A stretch of 64,000 nt of DNA from Labrys monachus (GTDB lineage: Bacteria > Pseudomonadota > Alphaproteobacteria > Rhizobiales > Labraceae): contig NZ_JAUSVK010000001.1 in assembly GCF_030814655.1 (NCBI RefSeq), positions 4,533,001 to 4,597,000 of the forward strand, given 5' to 3'. The notes under the pieces are model-generated. The model searched no databases. It saw only the letters and a program-made list of their open reading frames with translations, and was not told the origin of the DNA. The position numbers and the translations under genes were made by a program. The first letter of the stretch is position 1. The number at the start of each line of letters is the position of its first letter. This document shows, piece by piece, positions 25,349 through 37,341 of the stretch.

Positions 25349-26551
25349 TTGAAAGCAAGACTTCTCATCGGCGCGCTATTGAGCGGCGTCATCGCCTTCG
25401 GGGCGGTCCAGAAGGCCGCGGCCGCGGACGACGGCATCACCATCGGGATGGCGGTCGCCTTCTCCGGCTGGATGGAGGCCTATGACGGCGAGGCCACCAA
25501 AATGGCCCAGCTCTGGGTCGAGCAGACCAACGCCAAGGGCGGGCTTCTCGGCAAGCAGATCAAAGTGATCTCCGGCGACACCAAGACCGACCGGGTCGAG
25601 GGCGCCAAGGTCGGCAAGGCCCTCATCGACCAGGGCGCGAACCTGCTCCTGGTGTCGGCCGACTACGACTATGGCGCGCCCGCGGCGCTGCAGGCCCAGA
25701 AGGCCGGCGTGATCTCCACCTTCCTCGGCGCATCGGATCCCAAGGCCGGCGTGCTCGGCGTCGGGCCGCTCTCCTTCACGGCCAACAATGCCGGCCAGCT
25801 CGAAGGGGCCGTCATGGGAGACTGGGGCTACGAGAAGAAGGGCTTCCGCAAGGGCTACATGCTGCTCGACGAAACCATCGAGTACAACAAGTCCGTCTGC
25901 GCCGGCTATGAATGGATGTTTCCCAACAAGGGCGGCAAGATCGTCGGCAAGGACACGTTCAAGGGCCTCGATCCGACCATCAACTCGCAGATCACCCGCC
26001 TGAGCGACGCGATCCGCACCGACGGCGTCGACAACATCATGCTGTGCTCCACCAATCCGGGCGCGGCCAGCTCCGTGCGCCAGCTGCGCGCGGCCGGCAT
26101 CACCCTGCCGATCATGAGCGCCACCGCCATGGACGGCACCTACTGGCTCAACTCGACGCCCGGCCTGAAGGACTTCTATTTGCCTGTGCAGGCGCTGACG
26201 GTGAACGACCCCCGGCCCGCCGTGAACGAGCTCACCGCCGCCTTCGCCAAGAAGTTCGGCAAGCCGCCGACGACGCAATATGCCTATCCGATCTATGCCT
26301 TCCTCGATCTGTGGGCCCAGGCGGTGACGAAGGCCGGCACGACCGACGGCGCGAAGGTCGTCGCCCTGCTCAACCAGAGCGACAAGGCGGCCACCATCCT
26401 CGGCCCGCGCACCTTCACGCCGAAACTGCATATCCAGATCGGCATGCCGATGACCGTCGTCTCCTATGCCGACGACAAGGAAGCCCCGGTCGAGGAGTGG
26501 ACCATCAAGGACACCATTCCCAATGAAGTGCTCTATCGCCTGAAGAAATGA
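25349..26551 (+). CDS. Branched-chain-amino-acid-type ABC substrate-binding protein (1)
   Basis: A 400-residue periplasmic binding protein of the LivK/Peripla_BP_6 family, with signal peptide LLIGALLSGVIAFGAVQKAA cleaved near AAA-DD (about residue 26). Mature motifs: TIGMAVAFSGWMEAYDGEATK at the start and GGLLGKQIKVISGDTKTD. The start is a TTG at 25349 placed 4 bases after AGGAGGG. Upstream in-frame codons from 25316 lack a site and would mask the signal peptide. It heads a transport operon followed by HyuA/HyuB pair 2, so its ligand is more likely an amide, lactam or amino acid derivative than plain leucine. Confidence 0.92.
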   Translation: MKARLLIGALLSGVIAFGAVQKAAAADDGITIGMAVAFSGWMEAYDGEATKMAQLWVEQTNAKGGLLGKQIKVISGDTKTDRVEGAKVGKALIDQGANLLLVSADYDYGAPAALQAQKAGVISTFLGASDPKAGVLGVGPLSFTANNAGQLEGAVMGDWGYEKKGFRKGYMLLDETIEYNKSVCAGYEWMFPNKGGKIVGKDTFKGLDPTINSQITRLSDAIRTDGVDNIMLCSTNPGAASSVRQLRAAGITLPIMSATAMDGTYWLNSTPGLKDFYLPVQALTVNDPRPAVNELTAAFAKKFGKPPTTQYAYPIYAFLDLWAQAVTKAGTTDGAKVVALLNQSDKAATILGPRTFTPKLHIQIGMPMTVVSYADDKEAPVEEWTIKDTIPNEVLYRLKK

Positions 26552-26559
26552 GATCCGTC

Positions 26560-26590
26560 GCTGGCCGGGAAACCGGCCAGCTCCTTTCCT
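26560..26590 (+). terminator. GAAA-tetraloop stem-loop after the Liv binding-protein gene
   Basis: GCTGGCCGG (26560-26568), GAAA loop (26569-26572) and CCGGCCAGC (26573-26581) form a perfect 9-bp stem with a GNRA tetraloop, followed by TCCTTTCCT. It begins 9 nt after the binding-protein stop. Since transporter genes follow in the same direction 18 bp later, it probably acts as partial terminator or message stabiliser, raising binding protein over membrane components. Confidence 0.7.
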
Positions 26591-26608
26591 GACACGGGGA
26601 CCGGCACG

Positions 26609-27381
<773 letters not shown>

Positions 27382-27385
<4 letters not shown>

Positions 27386-28137
27386 TGGGCAGACTGGTCG
27401 AAGTCGACGATATCCATGTGCGCTACGGCGACCTCGTCGCCCTGCGCGGCGTGTCGCTCGCGGTCGAGGAAGGCGAGGTCGTCTGCATCATCGGCCCGAA
27501 CGGGGCCGGCAAATCGACCACGCTCGCGGCCATCGCCGGGGGGGTGACGCCCGAGGCCGGCGCCATCCGCATCGACGGGCGCAGCATCCTCGGCCAGCGG
27601 CCGGAGCAGATCGCCCGGCTCGGCCTGTCGCTGGTGCCCGAGGGGCGGCACATCTTCGGCACGCTCACGGTCGACGAGAACCTTCGCATCGGCGGCTATA
27701 TCCAGCGCGACCGCACCGCCGCCAAGGCGGATCTCGAGCGGCTGCTGGAGCTCTTCCCCCGGCTCGCCGAAAGGCTGCATTATCCCGCCGGCCGCCTGTC
27801 CGGCGGCGAGCAGCAGATGCTGGCGGTGGCGAGGGCAGTGATGACGCGCCCGCGCCTCCTCCTGGTCGACGAGCCGTCGCTGGGCCTGGCGCCCAAGATC
27901 ATCGACCAGATCTACGAGATCCTGCTCGACCTGCGCCAACGCGCGAAGCTGACGCTGCTGATCAACGAACAGAGTTCCAACCGCATCCTCAAGCATGCCG
28001 ACCGCATCTATGTGCTGCGGGGCGGAAGCATGCAGCTGGAAGGCCGCGCCGCCGACCTGCAGGACGGCGAGGCCATCCGCCACGCCTATTTCGGCTTCGG
28101 CAACGGCCATTCCGCCCGCAAGGAGACCCACGCATGA
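27382..28137 (+). CDS. Liv-type ABC transporter ATPase, LivF-like (1)
   Basis: A 251-residue ATPase with Walker A GPNGAGKST, signature LSGGEQQMLAVARA and Walker B LLLVDEPSLGLAP, all canonical. It pairs with the upstream LivG-like protein whose signature is degenerate. An ATG at 27382 overlaps the LivG stop; the next codon (27385) is also ATG. Its own stop overlaps the LivH ATG at 28134, continuing the coupled operon. Confidence 0.93.
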
Positions 28138-29048
28138 TCCAATTCCTGCAAAATCTCATCGACGCGATCAGCCTGGGCAGCATCTACGCGCTGGTGGCGC
28201 TGGGCATCGGCCTCCTCTTCGGCATCCTCCGGCTGATCAACTTCGCCCATGGCGACTTCATCACCATCGGCTGCTACGCGCTGATCGTGCCGTCGGCCGA
28301 CGTGACGGCCCGCCTGCTGATCGGCGCCTGGCCCTGGCCGGTGATGATCCCCATGATCTGCCTGATCGTGGTCATCGTGGCGCTGATGACCGACGTGCTG
28401 GTGTTCCGGCCCTTGCGGCGAACCTCCTCCCCCACGCTGATGATCGCCTCCTTCGCGGTGAGCTACATCATCCAGAACGGCGTGCTGATGGCCTATGGCT
28501 CGCGTCCCAAGGCGGTCGACCTGTGGAGCGGCGCCAACACGCAGGTGATGATCGGCATCCTGCGCGTTCCCATGCTCCAGCTCATCACGCTGGTGGTCAC
28601 GCTGGTGCTGATGGTGGCGATCTCGCTCTTCCTGAAGAAGACTTCCTATGGCGTGCAGATGCGGGCCGCGGCGGAGGATTTCCGCATGGCCCAGTATCTC
28701 GGCGTGCGCGGCAATGTGGTGATCGGCATCGCCTTCGCCATCAGCGGCATCCTCGCCGGCGTCGTGTCGCTGCTCTACACCACGCAATCGGGCTCGCTCA
28801 GCTATACGATGGGCGTGCCGCTCGCCCTCTTCGCCTTCGTGGCGGTGGTCGTCGGCGGCATGGGAAGCCTCGTCGGCGCGGTGGTCGGCGGCTTCACCAT
28901 CGGCTTCATCGTCACCATGCTGCAGGCCTATCTTCCGCCGGACCTCAGGGCCTTCCGCGACGCCTTCGCCTTCGCCTTCGTCATCCTCGTCCTGCTGATA
29001 CGGCCCGCCGGCATCGTCCCGGCGCGCAGTTCCTTCGAACGCGTCTGA
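28134..29048 (+). CDS. Liv-type ABC transporter permease, LivH-like (1)
   Basis: A 304-residue inner-membrane permease of the BPD_transp_2/LivH group. It opens with the family motif ALVALGIGLLFGILRLINFAHGDF and has about eight hydrophobic segments and the VVVGGMGSLVGAVVGG loop near the C-terminus. It forms the translocation channel with the LivM-like protein. It overlaps livF by 4 bp (ATGA) and is separated from livM by 20 bp containing GAGAGGGAG as ribosome site. Confidence 0.93.
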   Translation: MIQFLQNLIDAISLGSIYALVALGIGLLFGILRLINFAHGDFITIGCYALIVPSADVTARLLIGAWPWPVMIPMICLIVVIVALMTDVLVFRPLRRTSSPTLMIASFAVSYIIQNGVLMAYGSRPKAVDLWSGANTQVMIGILRVPMLQLITLVVTLVLMVAISLFLKKTSYGVQMRAAAEDFRMAQYLGVRGNVVIGIAFAISGILAGVVSLLYTTQSGSLSYTMGVPLALFAFVAVVVGGMGSLVGAVVGGFTIGFIVTMLQAYLPPDLRAFRDAFAFAFVILVLLIRPAGIVPARSSFERV

Positions 29049-29068
29049 GGCGAGAGGGAGCACCGACA

Positions 29069-30145
29069 ATGCGGAACTTCATCGCCCGCCATCAAGCGCC
29101 GTTCCTGCTGATGGTCCTCCTCGGCCTGATCGCCGGGGCCACCTTCCTCTCCGCCAATGACAGCCTGAGCGTGACGCTGACGGAGATGTTCATCCGCGTC
29201 ATCGTCGTCGTCGGCCTCTATGTCTTCATCGGCAATTCCGGCATCATCTCCTTCGGCCAGATCGGGTTCATGTGCATCGGCGCCTATGCCGCGGCCTGGG
29301 CGACGGCGGACCCATCCTTCAAGCAGATCATGCTGTCGGGCCTGCCGACATTCCTGCAGGACAATCAATATCCCTTCCTCGTCGCCATCGCCGGATCGCT
29401 GGTGCTGCCGGCCGTGGCCGCCCTCTGCCTGGGCGCGGCCATCATGCGCCTGTCCGGGACGGCCGCCTCGATCGCGACCTTCGCCTTCCTCATCATCGTC
29501 AACAGCGTCTATTCGAACTGGGATTCGGTGACGGCGGGGGTCAGCTCGATCATCGGCATTCCCACCGTGGTCGGGCCGTGGACCGCCTATGCGTTCGCCG
29601 CCCTGGCGATCCTCCTCGCCTACCTGTTCCAGATCTCGCGCTTCGGGCTGATGCTGCGGGCCTCGCGGGACGATGAGGTCGCGGCCCGGGCCTCGGCGGT
29701 GAAGATCCTGCGCATGCGCCTCGCCGCCTTCGTGCTGAGCGCCGCGCTGGTCGGCGTCGGCGGCGGGCTCTACGCCCAGTTCCTCGGCATCCTCACGGTC
29801 GATCCCTTCTATCTCGACCTCTCCTTCATCACCATCGCCATGCTGGTGGTCGGCGGCATGTTCAGCCTCACCGGCGCGGTGACCGGCGTCGTCGCGGTGA
29901 CCGCGGTCGTCGAGTTCCTGCGCTTTCTCGAACGCGGCGTGACGATCGGCGGCAGCACGCTGGCGCTGCCGCAGGGCAGCCAGGAAATCGGCCTCGGCAT
30001 CGTCATGGCCCTCATCCTGATCTTTCGGCCGACCGGGCTCAGCCGCGGCCGCGAGATCGCCATCGTCACGGCCGGTGTGCCCAAGGGCGCATCGGCGCCC
30101 GACACCCCGGCGCTTTCCGCCGAACCCCAGAGAGCGGCGAGGTGA
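29069..30145 (+). CDS. Liv-type ABC transporter permease, LivM-like (1)
   Basis: A 358-residue permease. It carries the LivM signature FIGNSGIISFGQIGFMCIGAYAAAWA and, near the end, VGGMFSLTGAVTGVV followed by RPTGLSRGREI. The ATG at 29069 follows GAGGGAGCACCGACA. The C-terminal 30 residues are hydrophilic and Ala/Pro-rich. The stop lies in a GTGA overlap with a possible GTG of the next gene, so the importer and the aminotransferase are co-expressed. Confidence 0.92.
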   Translation: MRNFIARHQAPFLLMVLLGLIAGATFLSANDSLSVTLTEMFIRVIVVVGLYVFIGNSGIISFGQIGFMCIGAYAAAWATADPSFKQIMLSGLPTFLQDNQYPFLVAIAGSLVLPAVAALCLGAAIMRLSGTAASIATFAFLIIVNSVYSNWDSVTAGVSSIIGIPTVVGPWTAYAFAALAILLAYLFQISRFGLMLRASRDDEVAARASAVKILRMRLAAFVLSAALVGVGGGLYAQFLGILTVDPFYLDLSFITIAMLVVGGMFSLTGAVTGVVAVTAVVEFLRFLERGVTIGGSTLALPQGSQEIGLGIVMALILIFRPTGLSRGREIAIVTAGVPKGASAPDTPALSAEPQRAAR

Positions 30146-30150
30146 CGGCC

Positions 30151-31089
30151 ATGACGACGCCAACCCCCTCTCCCTATGCCGCCGGGGCGGCCTATATAGA
30201 CGGGCGCTACATGCCGGTCTCGCAAGCCGCGATACCGATCACCGACTGGGGCTATCGCCGCTCCGACGTGACCTATGACGTGGTCAGCGTCTGGCAGGGC
30301 AATTTCTTCCGGCTCGACGATCACATCGCCCGCTTCCGGGCGTCGATGAACGCCTTTCGCTTCCAGCCGCGGGAAAGCGACGAGGAGATCAAGGCGATCC
30401 TGCATCGCTGCGTGGCCCTGGCGGGCCTGCGCGACGCCTATATCGCCATGGATTGCCTGCGCGGACGCCCGCCGGCCGGCGTGCCCTATCATCCGGCCTA
30501 TGCGCGCAACTACATCACCGCCTTCGCCGTGCCGTGGATCTCGCTGCTCAACCCCGAGGTGATGGCGCGCGGCGCCCATCTCGTCGTGGCCGAGGCCGTG
30601 CGCATTCCCGCCCGATCCGTCGATCCCACCGCCAAGAACTTCCACTGGGCCGATCTGACGCGCGGCCAGTTCGAGGCGCATGACCGCGGCGCCGATTTCT
30701 GCGTGCTGCTGGCGGAGGACGGCACCGTCACCGAGGGGCCGGGCTTCAACATCTTCGTCGTCTCGGACGGCCGGATCGCCACGCCGTCGAGCGGCGTCCT
30801 CGAAGGCATCACCCGCCGCTCCGTCATCGAGCTATGCGGCCATCTCGGCCTGCCGATCGAGGTGCGGCCCGTGTCCGTCGACGAATTGCGCGATGCCGAC
30901 GAGATCTTCCTGTCGACGACGGCGGGCGGCGTCATGCCGGCCTCGCGCATCGACGGACGCATCATGGGCAATGACCGGCCCGGCCCGATCTCGAGCCGGG
31001 TGCAGGACGCCTTCTGGTCGCGTCGCGCCGAGGGGTGGCACGCCACGCCGGTCGACTATGCCGCGGCCGAAACAGCGACATCATCCTGA
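30151..31089 (+). CDS. Class IV aminotransferase (branched-chain / D-amino acid type)
   Basis: A 312-residue fold-type IV PLP enzyme. Catalytic Lys162 sits in DPTAKNFHWADL, Glu195 in TEGPGFNIFVV contacts the pyridine nitrogen, and EGITRRSVIEL and STTAGGVMP form the phosphate and substrate region. It transfers an amino group between an amino acid (branched-chain L or D form) and a keto acid in the cytoplasm. The ATG at 30151 has GGCGAGG at about 8 nt; the GTG at 30142 overlaps the livM stop. Located between importer and HyuA/HyuB pair 2, it may deaminate the ring-opened product. Confidence 0.9.
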   Translation: MTTPTPSPYAAGAAYIDGRYMPVSQAAIPITDWGYRRSDVTYDVVSVWQGNFFRLDDHIARFRASMNAFRFQPRESDEEIKAILHRCVALAGLRDAYIAMDCLRGRPPAGVPYHPAYARNYITAFAVPWISLLNPEVMARGAHLVVAEAVRIPARSVDPTAKNFHWADLTRGQFEAHDRGADFCVLLAEDGTVTEGPGFNIFVVSDGRIATPSSGVLEGITRRSVIELCGHLGLPIEVRPVSVDELRDADEIFLSTTAGGVMPASRIDGRIMGNDRPGPISSRVQDAFWSRRAEGWHATPVDYAAAETATSS

Positions 31090-31138
31090 ACCCGAGGGCC
31101 TCGCGGCCCCGCACAACAAACTGCAAGAGGAACCGGCC

Positions 31139-33157
<2,019 letters not shown>

Positions 33158-33179
33158 CCCGCCCGAAGGAGTTCTTGAG

Positions 33180-34868
33180 ATGGATATGGTTTCCCTGAAC
33201 ATCGTCGGCGGCATCCTGGTCTCGATCTGCCGGGACATGGGCGTGACGCTGATGCGCACCTCCTATTCGACGATCTTTTCCGAATCGCTCGACTTCACCT
33301 GCGGTCTCGCCCTGCCGACGGGCGAGCTGGTGGCGACCGGCGATTTCTGCCCGTCGATGATCGGCGGCATGCCGCTGCTGCTGCGCTCCTGCGTGCAGGA
33401 GATCGCGCTGGAGGACCTGGAGGAAGGCGACGTCATCCTCCACAACGATCCCTATCGCGGCGGACTGCACACCCCCGAGCATACCTTCTTCAAGCCGGTC
33501 TTCGTCGACGGCACGCTCATCGGCTTCGCGGTCGCCATCGGCCATGTCTGCGAAGTGGGCGGCATGGCGCCGGCGGGCTTCGCCGGCGAGGCGACGGAGG
33601 TGTTCCACGAAGGGCTGCGGGTGCCGCCGGTGAAGATCAAGCGCGCCGGCAAGGATGTCGACGACATCTGGCGGCTGCTGTTGGCGAACGTTCGCACACC
33701 GCGTTACAATTACGGCGATTTCCGCGCGCTGATCGCCTCGATCGACCTCGGCGAGCGGCGCATGGCCGACCTCGCCCGCAAGCACGGCGTCGAATCTTTC
33801 CGCGAGAACGTCATGGCGCTGATGGACTATTCGGAACGTCGCATGCGGGCGGAGATCGAGAAGATCCCGGACGGGCGCTACCGTTTCGAAGACTGCATGG
33901 AAGACGACGGCATCGAGGACAAGGTCTACACCATCCGCGCCGAAGTGACGGTGTCGGGCAGCGACCTCATCGTCGACTATCACGGCTCCTCGCCCCAGGC
34001 CAAGGGACCCATCAACGGCACGCTCGGCGTGGCGCACGGCGCCGCCTACAATGCCGTCCTGCAGCTCACCGATTCCACCATTCCGAAGAATTCGGGCTGC
34101 TTCCGGCCGATCCGGGTCCTCGCGGAGCCGGGATCGGTGGTCAACGTCAACTTTCCCGGCCCCTCGGTGGGCGGCAACACCGAGACGCATTGCCGTATCG
34201 CCAATGTGGTGATGGGAGCGCTCGCCCCCGGCCTGAAGGAGCGCTCCGCCGCCACCGACGGCGCCAGCCACAGCAATTTCCTCTTCGGCGGCACCGACAA
34301 CCAGACCGGCGAGTTCTTCTGCTGCTACGACCTCACCCCCGTGGGCTGGGGCGGGCGCAGCTTCGCCGACGGCAACGACGCGGTCGGCGGCATCAACGGC
34401 AATTGCCCGCACATCCCGGTCGAGGTGTTCGAATATCGCTTCCCCTGGCATGTCGAGGAATTCAAGCTCGTCGACGGCTCGGGCGGCCCCGGCACCTTCC
34501 GGGGCGGCCTCTCTCTCTCCAAGACCGTGCGCTGCACCGATACCGAGATGACGTTCAGCTATATGAGCGACCGCCAGAAGGTCAGCCCGTGGGGCATCCA
34601 CGGCGGCCATGAGGGCGGACGCGCCGAGCTCTTCATGAAGCGCAACGGTAGCGACGACTGGCTGACGATCACCCAGGCCTTCAACAAGGTCTCGCCGAGC
34701 AAATTCGCCAATGTCCCGATCAAGCCCGGCGACAGGATCAAGATCTCGTCGCCGGCCGGCGGCGGCTGGGGCCCCCCGGAAGAGCGGGATCCGGCGCTGG
34801 TGAAGGAAGACCTGCTCGACGGTTTCATCACGCCCGAACAGGCGCGGACGGTCTACGCCGCCCGCTGA
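33180..34868 (+). CDS. hyuB: Hydantoinase HyuB-type subunit (copy 2)
   Basis: A 562-residue HyuB homologue of the usual length. It shows family segments GVTLMRTSYSTIFSES, HNDPYRGGLHTPEHTF, AIGHVCEVGGMAP (His and acidic metal/substrate residues), NFLFGGTDNQTGEF and the terminal SPAGGGWGPPEERDP. It works with the preceding HyuA in ATP-driven opening or carboxylation of a cyclic amide or ketone. The ATG at 33180 follows AAGGAG at 8 nt. A terminator-like hairpin lies 8 bp past the stop. Confidence 0.92.
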   Translation: MDMVSLNIVGGILVSICRDMGVTLMRTSYSTIFSESLDFTCGLALPTGELVATGDFCPSMIGGMPLLLRSCVQEIALEDLEEGDVILHNDPYRGGLHTPEHTFFKPVFVDGTLIGFAVAIGHVCEVGGMAPAGFAGEATEVFHEGLRVPPVKIKRAGKDVDDIWRLLLANVRTPRYNYGDFRALIASIDLGERRMADLARKHGVESFRENVMALMDYSERRMRAEIEKIPDGRYRFEDCMEDDGIEDKVYTIRAEVTVSGSDLIVDYHGSSPQAKGPINGTLGVAHGAAYNAVLQLTDSTIPKNSGCFRPIRVLAEPGSVVNVNFPGPSVGGNTETHCRIANVVMGALAPGLKERSAATDGASHSNFLFGGTDNQTGEFFCCYDLTPVGWGGRSFADGNDAVGGINGNCPHIPVEVFEYRFPWHVEEFKLVDGSGGPGTFRGGLSLSKTVRCTDTEMTFSYMSDRQKVSPWGIHGGHEGGRAELFMKRNGSDDWLTITQAFNKVSPSKFANVPIKPGDRIKISSPAGGGWGPPEERDPALVKEDLLDGFITPEQARTVYAAR

Positions 34869-34876
34869 ACCGCACC

Positions 34877-34897
34877 GCCGGGCGCTTTACGCCCGGC
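34877..34897 (+). terminator. Hairpin after hyuB copy 2
   Basis: GCCGGGCG (34877-34884), loop CTTTA, CGCCCGGC (34890-34897): a perfect 8-bp GC stem 8 nt after the stop codon, followed by CCCTCCCCGTT. Without a T-run it is either a weak or Rho-assisted end or a processing element ahead of the aminotransferase gene. Confidence 0.5.
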
Positions 34898-34964
34898 CCC
34901 TCCCCGTTCGACGGCCGATGTCTCCGACGCCGGCCGTCCATCCGTTTTCAGGAAAGCTCCTCCG

Positions 34965-36350
34965 ATGACCGTTCTGCCCAATTCGCTGCATGCGCGCGAC
35001 ATCGCCTATCAGATCCATCCCTATACCAATATGCGCCGGCATGAGCGCAACGGCCCGATCGTGATCGAGCGGGGGTCGGGCATCCATGTCTATGACGACC
35101 AGGGGCGCGAATATATCGAGGGGCTGGCCGGGCTGTGGAGCGTCGCCGTCGGCTTCGGCGAGAGCCGGCTGGTGGAAGCGGCGGCGCGGCAGATGGCCAA
35201 GCTTCCCTACTACCATACCTTCACGCATAAATCGAACGAGCCCTCGATCGAGCTCGCCGAGAAGCTGGCGACGATGACGCCGGACGGGCTCGACCATGTC
35301 TTCTTCACCAATTCGGGCTCGGAAGCCAACGACACCGTCGTCAAGCTCGCCTGGTACTACAACAACGCCCTCGGCCGGCCGGAGAAGAAGAAGTTCATCG
35401 CCCGCAACGGCGGCTATCACGGCATCACCATCGCCTCGGGCAGTCTGACCGGCCTGCAGGTGAACCAGCGCGGCTTCGACCTGCCGCTGCCCTTCGTCAA
35501 GCATGTGACCTGCCCGCATCATTACCGCTTCGCCGAGGCGGGCGAGAGCGAGGAGGCCTTCGCCGACCGCCTCGCCGCCGAGCTGGAGGCCACCATCCTC
35601 GCCGAGGGCCCGGAGACGGTGGCCGCCTTCATCGGCGAGCCGCTGATGGGCGCCGGCGGCGTGCTGGTGCCGCCGCGCACCTATTGGGAGAAGGTCCAGG
35701 CCGTCTGCCGCCGCCACGACGTGCTGGTGGTGGCGGACGAGGTCATCAACGGCTTCGGGCGCCTCGGCACTTTGTTCGCCTGCGAGCATTTCGGCATCCA
35801 GCCGGACATGCTGGTGGTGTCCAAGCAGATCACCTCCTCCTACCAGCCGCTGGCCGCCGTCGTCGTCAGCGACGCCATCTACCAGGCCATCGCCGACCAG
35901 AGCGAGCGGCTCGGCACCTTCGGCCACGGCTTCACCGCCAGCGGCCATCCGGTGGCGACCGCCGTCGGCCTCGAAAACCTCGCCATCATCGAGGAACGCG
36001 GCCTGGTGGCGAATGCCGCCAAGGTCGGTGCCCATCTGCAGGCCCGCCTGCGCGCCTTCGCCGACCATCCGCTCGTCGGCGAAGTGCGCGGCGTCGGCCT
36101 CATCGCCGCGGTCGAACTGGTGGCCGACAAGGCCAGCAAGGCCAAGTTCGATCCCCCCGGCAAGGTCGGCTTCCGCTTCTTCGAGAAGGCGCATGAGCAT
36201 GGCCTCATCATCCGCGCCATCCAGGATTCGATCGCCTTCTGCCCGCCCCTCATCATCACCGAAGCCCAGGTCGACGAGATGATCGACCGCTTCGCCCGCA
36301 CCCTCGAGGATATCCAGGCCTGGATCGCCGCAGGCATGCCTGCCGTCTGA
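34965..36350 (+). CDS. Class III (omega-type) aminotransferase
   Basis: A 461-residue fold-type I PLP aminotransferase of the class III group that uses omega-amino acids or amines with pyruvate or 2-oxoglutarate. PLP contacts are visible in NSGSEANDT, NGGYHG, VVADEVINGFGRLG and Lys287 (VVSKQITSSYQPL). The ATG at 34965 follows AGGAAAGC. An opened lactam such as one from pyrrolidone or caprolactam would give an omega-amino acid, so this enzyme fits as the next step after HyuA/HyuB pair 2. That substrate chain is inference. Confidence 0.92.
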   Translation: MTVLPNSLHARDIAYQIHPYTNMRRHERNGPIVIERGSGIHVYDDQGREYIEGLAGLWSVAVGFGESRLVEAAARQMAKLPYYHTFTHKSNEPSIELAEKLATMTPDGLDHVFFTNSGSEANDTVVKLAWYYNNALGRPEKKKFIARNGGYHGITIASGSLTGLQVNQRGFDLPLPFVKHVTCPHHYRFAEAGESEEAFADRLAAELEATILAEGPETVAAFIGEPLMGAGGVLVPPRTYWEKVQAVCRRHDVLVVADEVINGFGRLGTLFACEHFGIQPDMLVVSKQITSSYQPLAAVVVSDAIYQAIADQSERLGTFGHGFTASGHPVATAVGLENLAIIEERGLVANAAKVGAHLQARLRAFADHPLVGEVRGVGLIAAVELVADKASKAKFDPPGKVGFRFFEKAHEHGLIIRAIQDSIAFCPPLIITEAQVDEMIDRFARTLEDIQAWIAAGMPAV

Positions 36351-36526
36351 GCAGGAGCGCGGCATATCCCCGCCGGGGTCCTGCCCACAGGCCCCCGAAG
36401 GCGGGCCATACATGCCTGTAGGGTTCGCATCGTCACCGGATGCGCGGACATCCCGTCCGTGCATCCGGGAGAAAGTCCGATCATCGTCGACTTGGATCCC
36501 GGACCTGGCGGGCGGGGCCTCGCGCT

Positions 36527-36679
36527 TCACATATAGGCGGCCATCTCGGAGATGACGCCGCAGGCTACCGCGAACAGGACGGCCGAGAGGGCGCAGATGC
36601 CCATCGCGACATAGAGCGCCGCGCCCGCGCCCAGCATGAGCGCCGCGGACAACAACGCCCGCCGGACGATCCTTGCCAT
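36527..36679 (-). CDS. Possible 50-residue membrane protein
   Basis: A short minus-strand frame: basic start MARIVRR, then an almost unbroken hydrophobic run (LLSAALMLGAGAALYVAMG, ALSAVLFAVACGVI) ending AAYM, enough for two membrane helices. The ATG at 36679 follows CGGAGCGCC. An in-frame ATG at 36709 would overlap the stop of the frame to its right. There is no recognised family; composition alone could arise by chance in GC-rich DNA. Confidence 0.4.
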   Translation of the reverse strand: MARIVRRALLSAALMLGAGAALYVAMGICALSAVLFAVACGVISEMAAYM

Positions 36680-36705
36680 GGCGCTCCGGTCCGGATCGGG
36701 CGAAA

Positions 36706-37062
36706 TCATGGCCCTGCGACCTCTTTCACCGTCTCCGCCGGGCCGGCGCCGGCATGTCCTCGATACGGCGCGGGCGGCGGCGATCGCCGCGGCGCCCGGG
36801 CGCGATGCAGTCCTCCCCGGATGCCATCATCGGCCGAGGAACGGCGGCGCGCCTTGCCGAAGGCATCGCCCGTTCCCGCTCCCTCCCGACGCCCGGGAGA
36901 CCGGTGAGGGAGCTGCACGCCTCCCGCCGAGCATGCCTCGTCGCGCAACACCACCTCCCCCGAGACATCATCCTTGGTCCACACGAGGATCCAACGGGTC
37001 GACGGCAGGAGCGTCCAGCCGAGCCCTCGCCGCTCGAGAAAATTGCGATTCCACCGCATCAC
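36706..37062 (-). CDS. Doubtful 118-residue frame, possibly a decayed gene
   Basis: The first 45 codons read like a real protein (ERRGLGWTLLPSTRWILVW then KDDVSGEVVLRDEACS), but the remainder is low-complexity Arg/Ala/Pro/Gly typical of a shadow frame. This suggests a short gene, a frameshift near 36925, or chance. No convincing ribosome site precedes the ATG at 37062. Its TGA overlaps the upstream ATG of the small membrane frame. No family is recognised. Confidence 0.22.
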   Translation of the reverse strand: MMRWNRNFLERRGLGWTLLPSTRWILVWTKDDVSGEVVLRDEACSAGGVQLPHRSPGRREGAGTGDAFGKARRRSSADDGIRGGLHRARAPRRSPPPAPYRGHAGAGPAETVKEVAGP

Positions 37063-37341
37063 AATTTTTCTCTAACCCATTGTCTTGACGCCTTTTCTCA
37101 ATCGAAAAGCCGAAACAACTCTTCTGGAGAATGCTCTCGCCGCGACCGGCCCTGCCGTTCCAGCCGAAAAAACCCGAAATCCGGAGGGAAACCGTTCCGC
37201 CTGCGGGATCATATCCTCCAGGACTGCCCGACATCCTCCGGTTTTACTGCATCGCTGCAACGGACAACTTTCGTCCGCACCCTTTCGCCCAAACGACAGC
37301 GTTCGCCAAAGTCTTCATGGCGCCGACACCATTTCGATATG
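37063..37341. other. Non-coding stretch upstream of the XRE-hyf operator
   Basis: This 279-bp stretch lies between the doubtful minus-strand frame and the operator array. It has lower GC than its surroundings and no frame with a ribosome site or recognisable sequence on either strand. I saw no repeat or RNA fold beyond scattered A/T-rich runs. Confidence 0.4.

Noticed and set aside
34877-34897. Classical Rho-independent terminator
   Set aside because: A perfect stem is present but no T-run follows, so it is reported only as a hairpin of uncertain termination strength.
36968-37234. Minus-strand 88-codon frame near the hyf promoter
   Set aside because: No ribosome site, no recognisable sequence, and it covers the same DNA as another weak frame; treated as chance.
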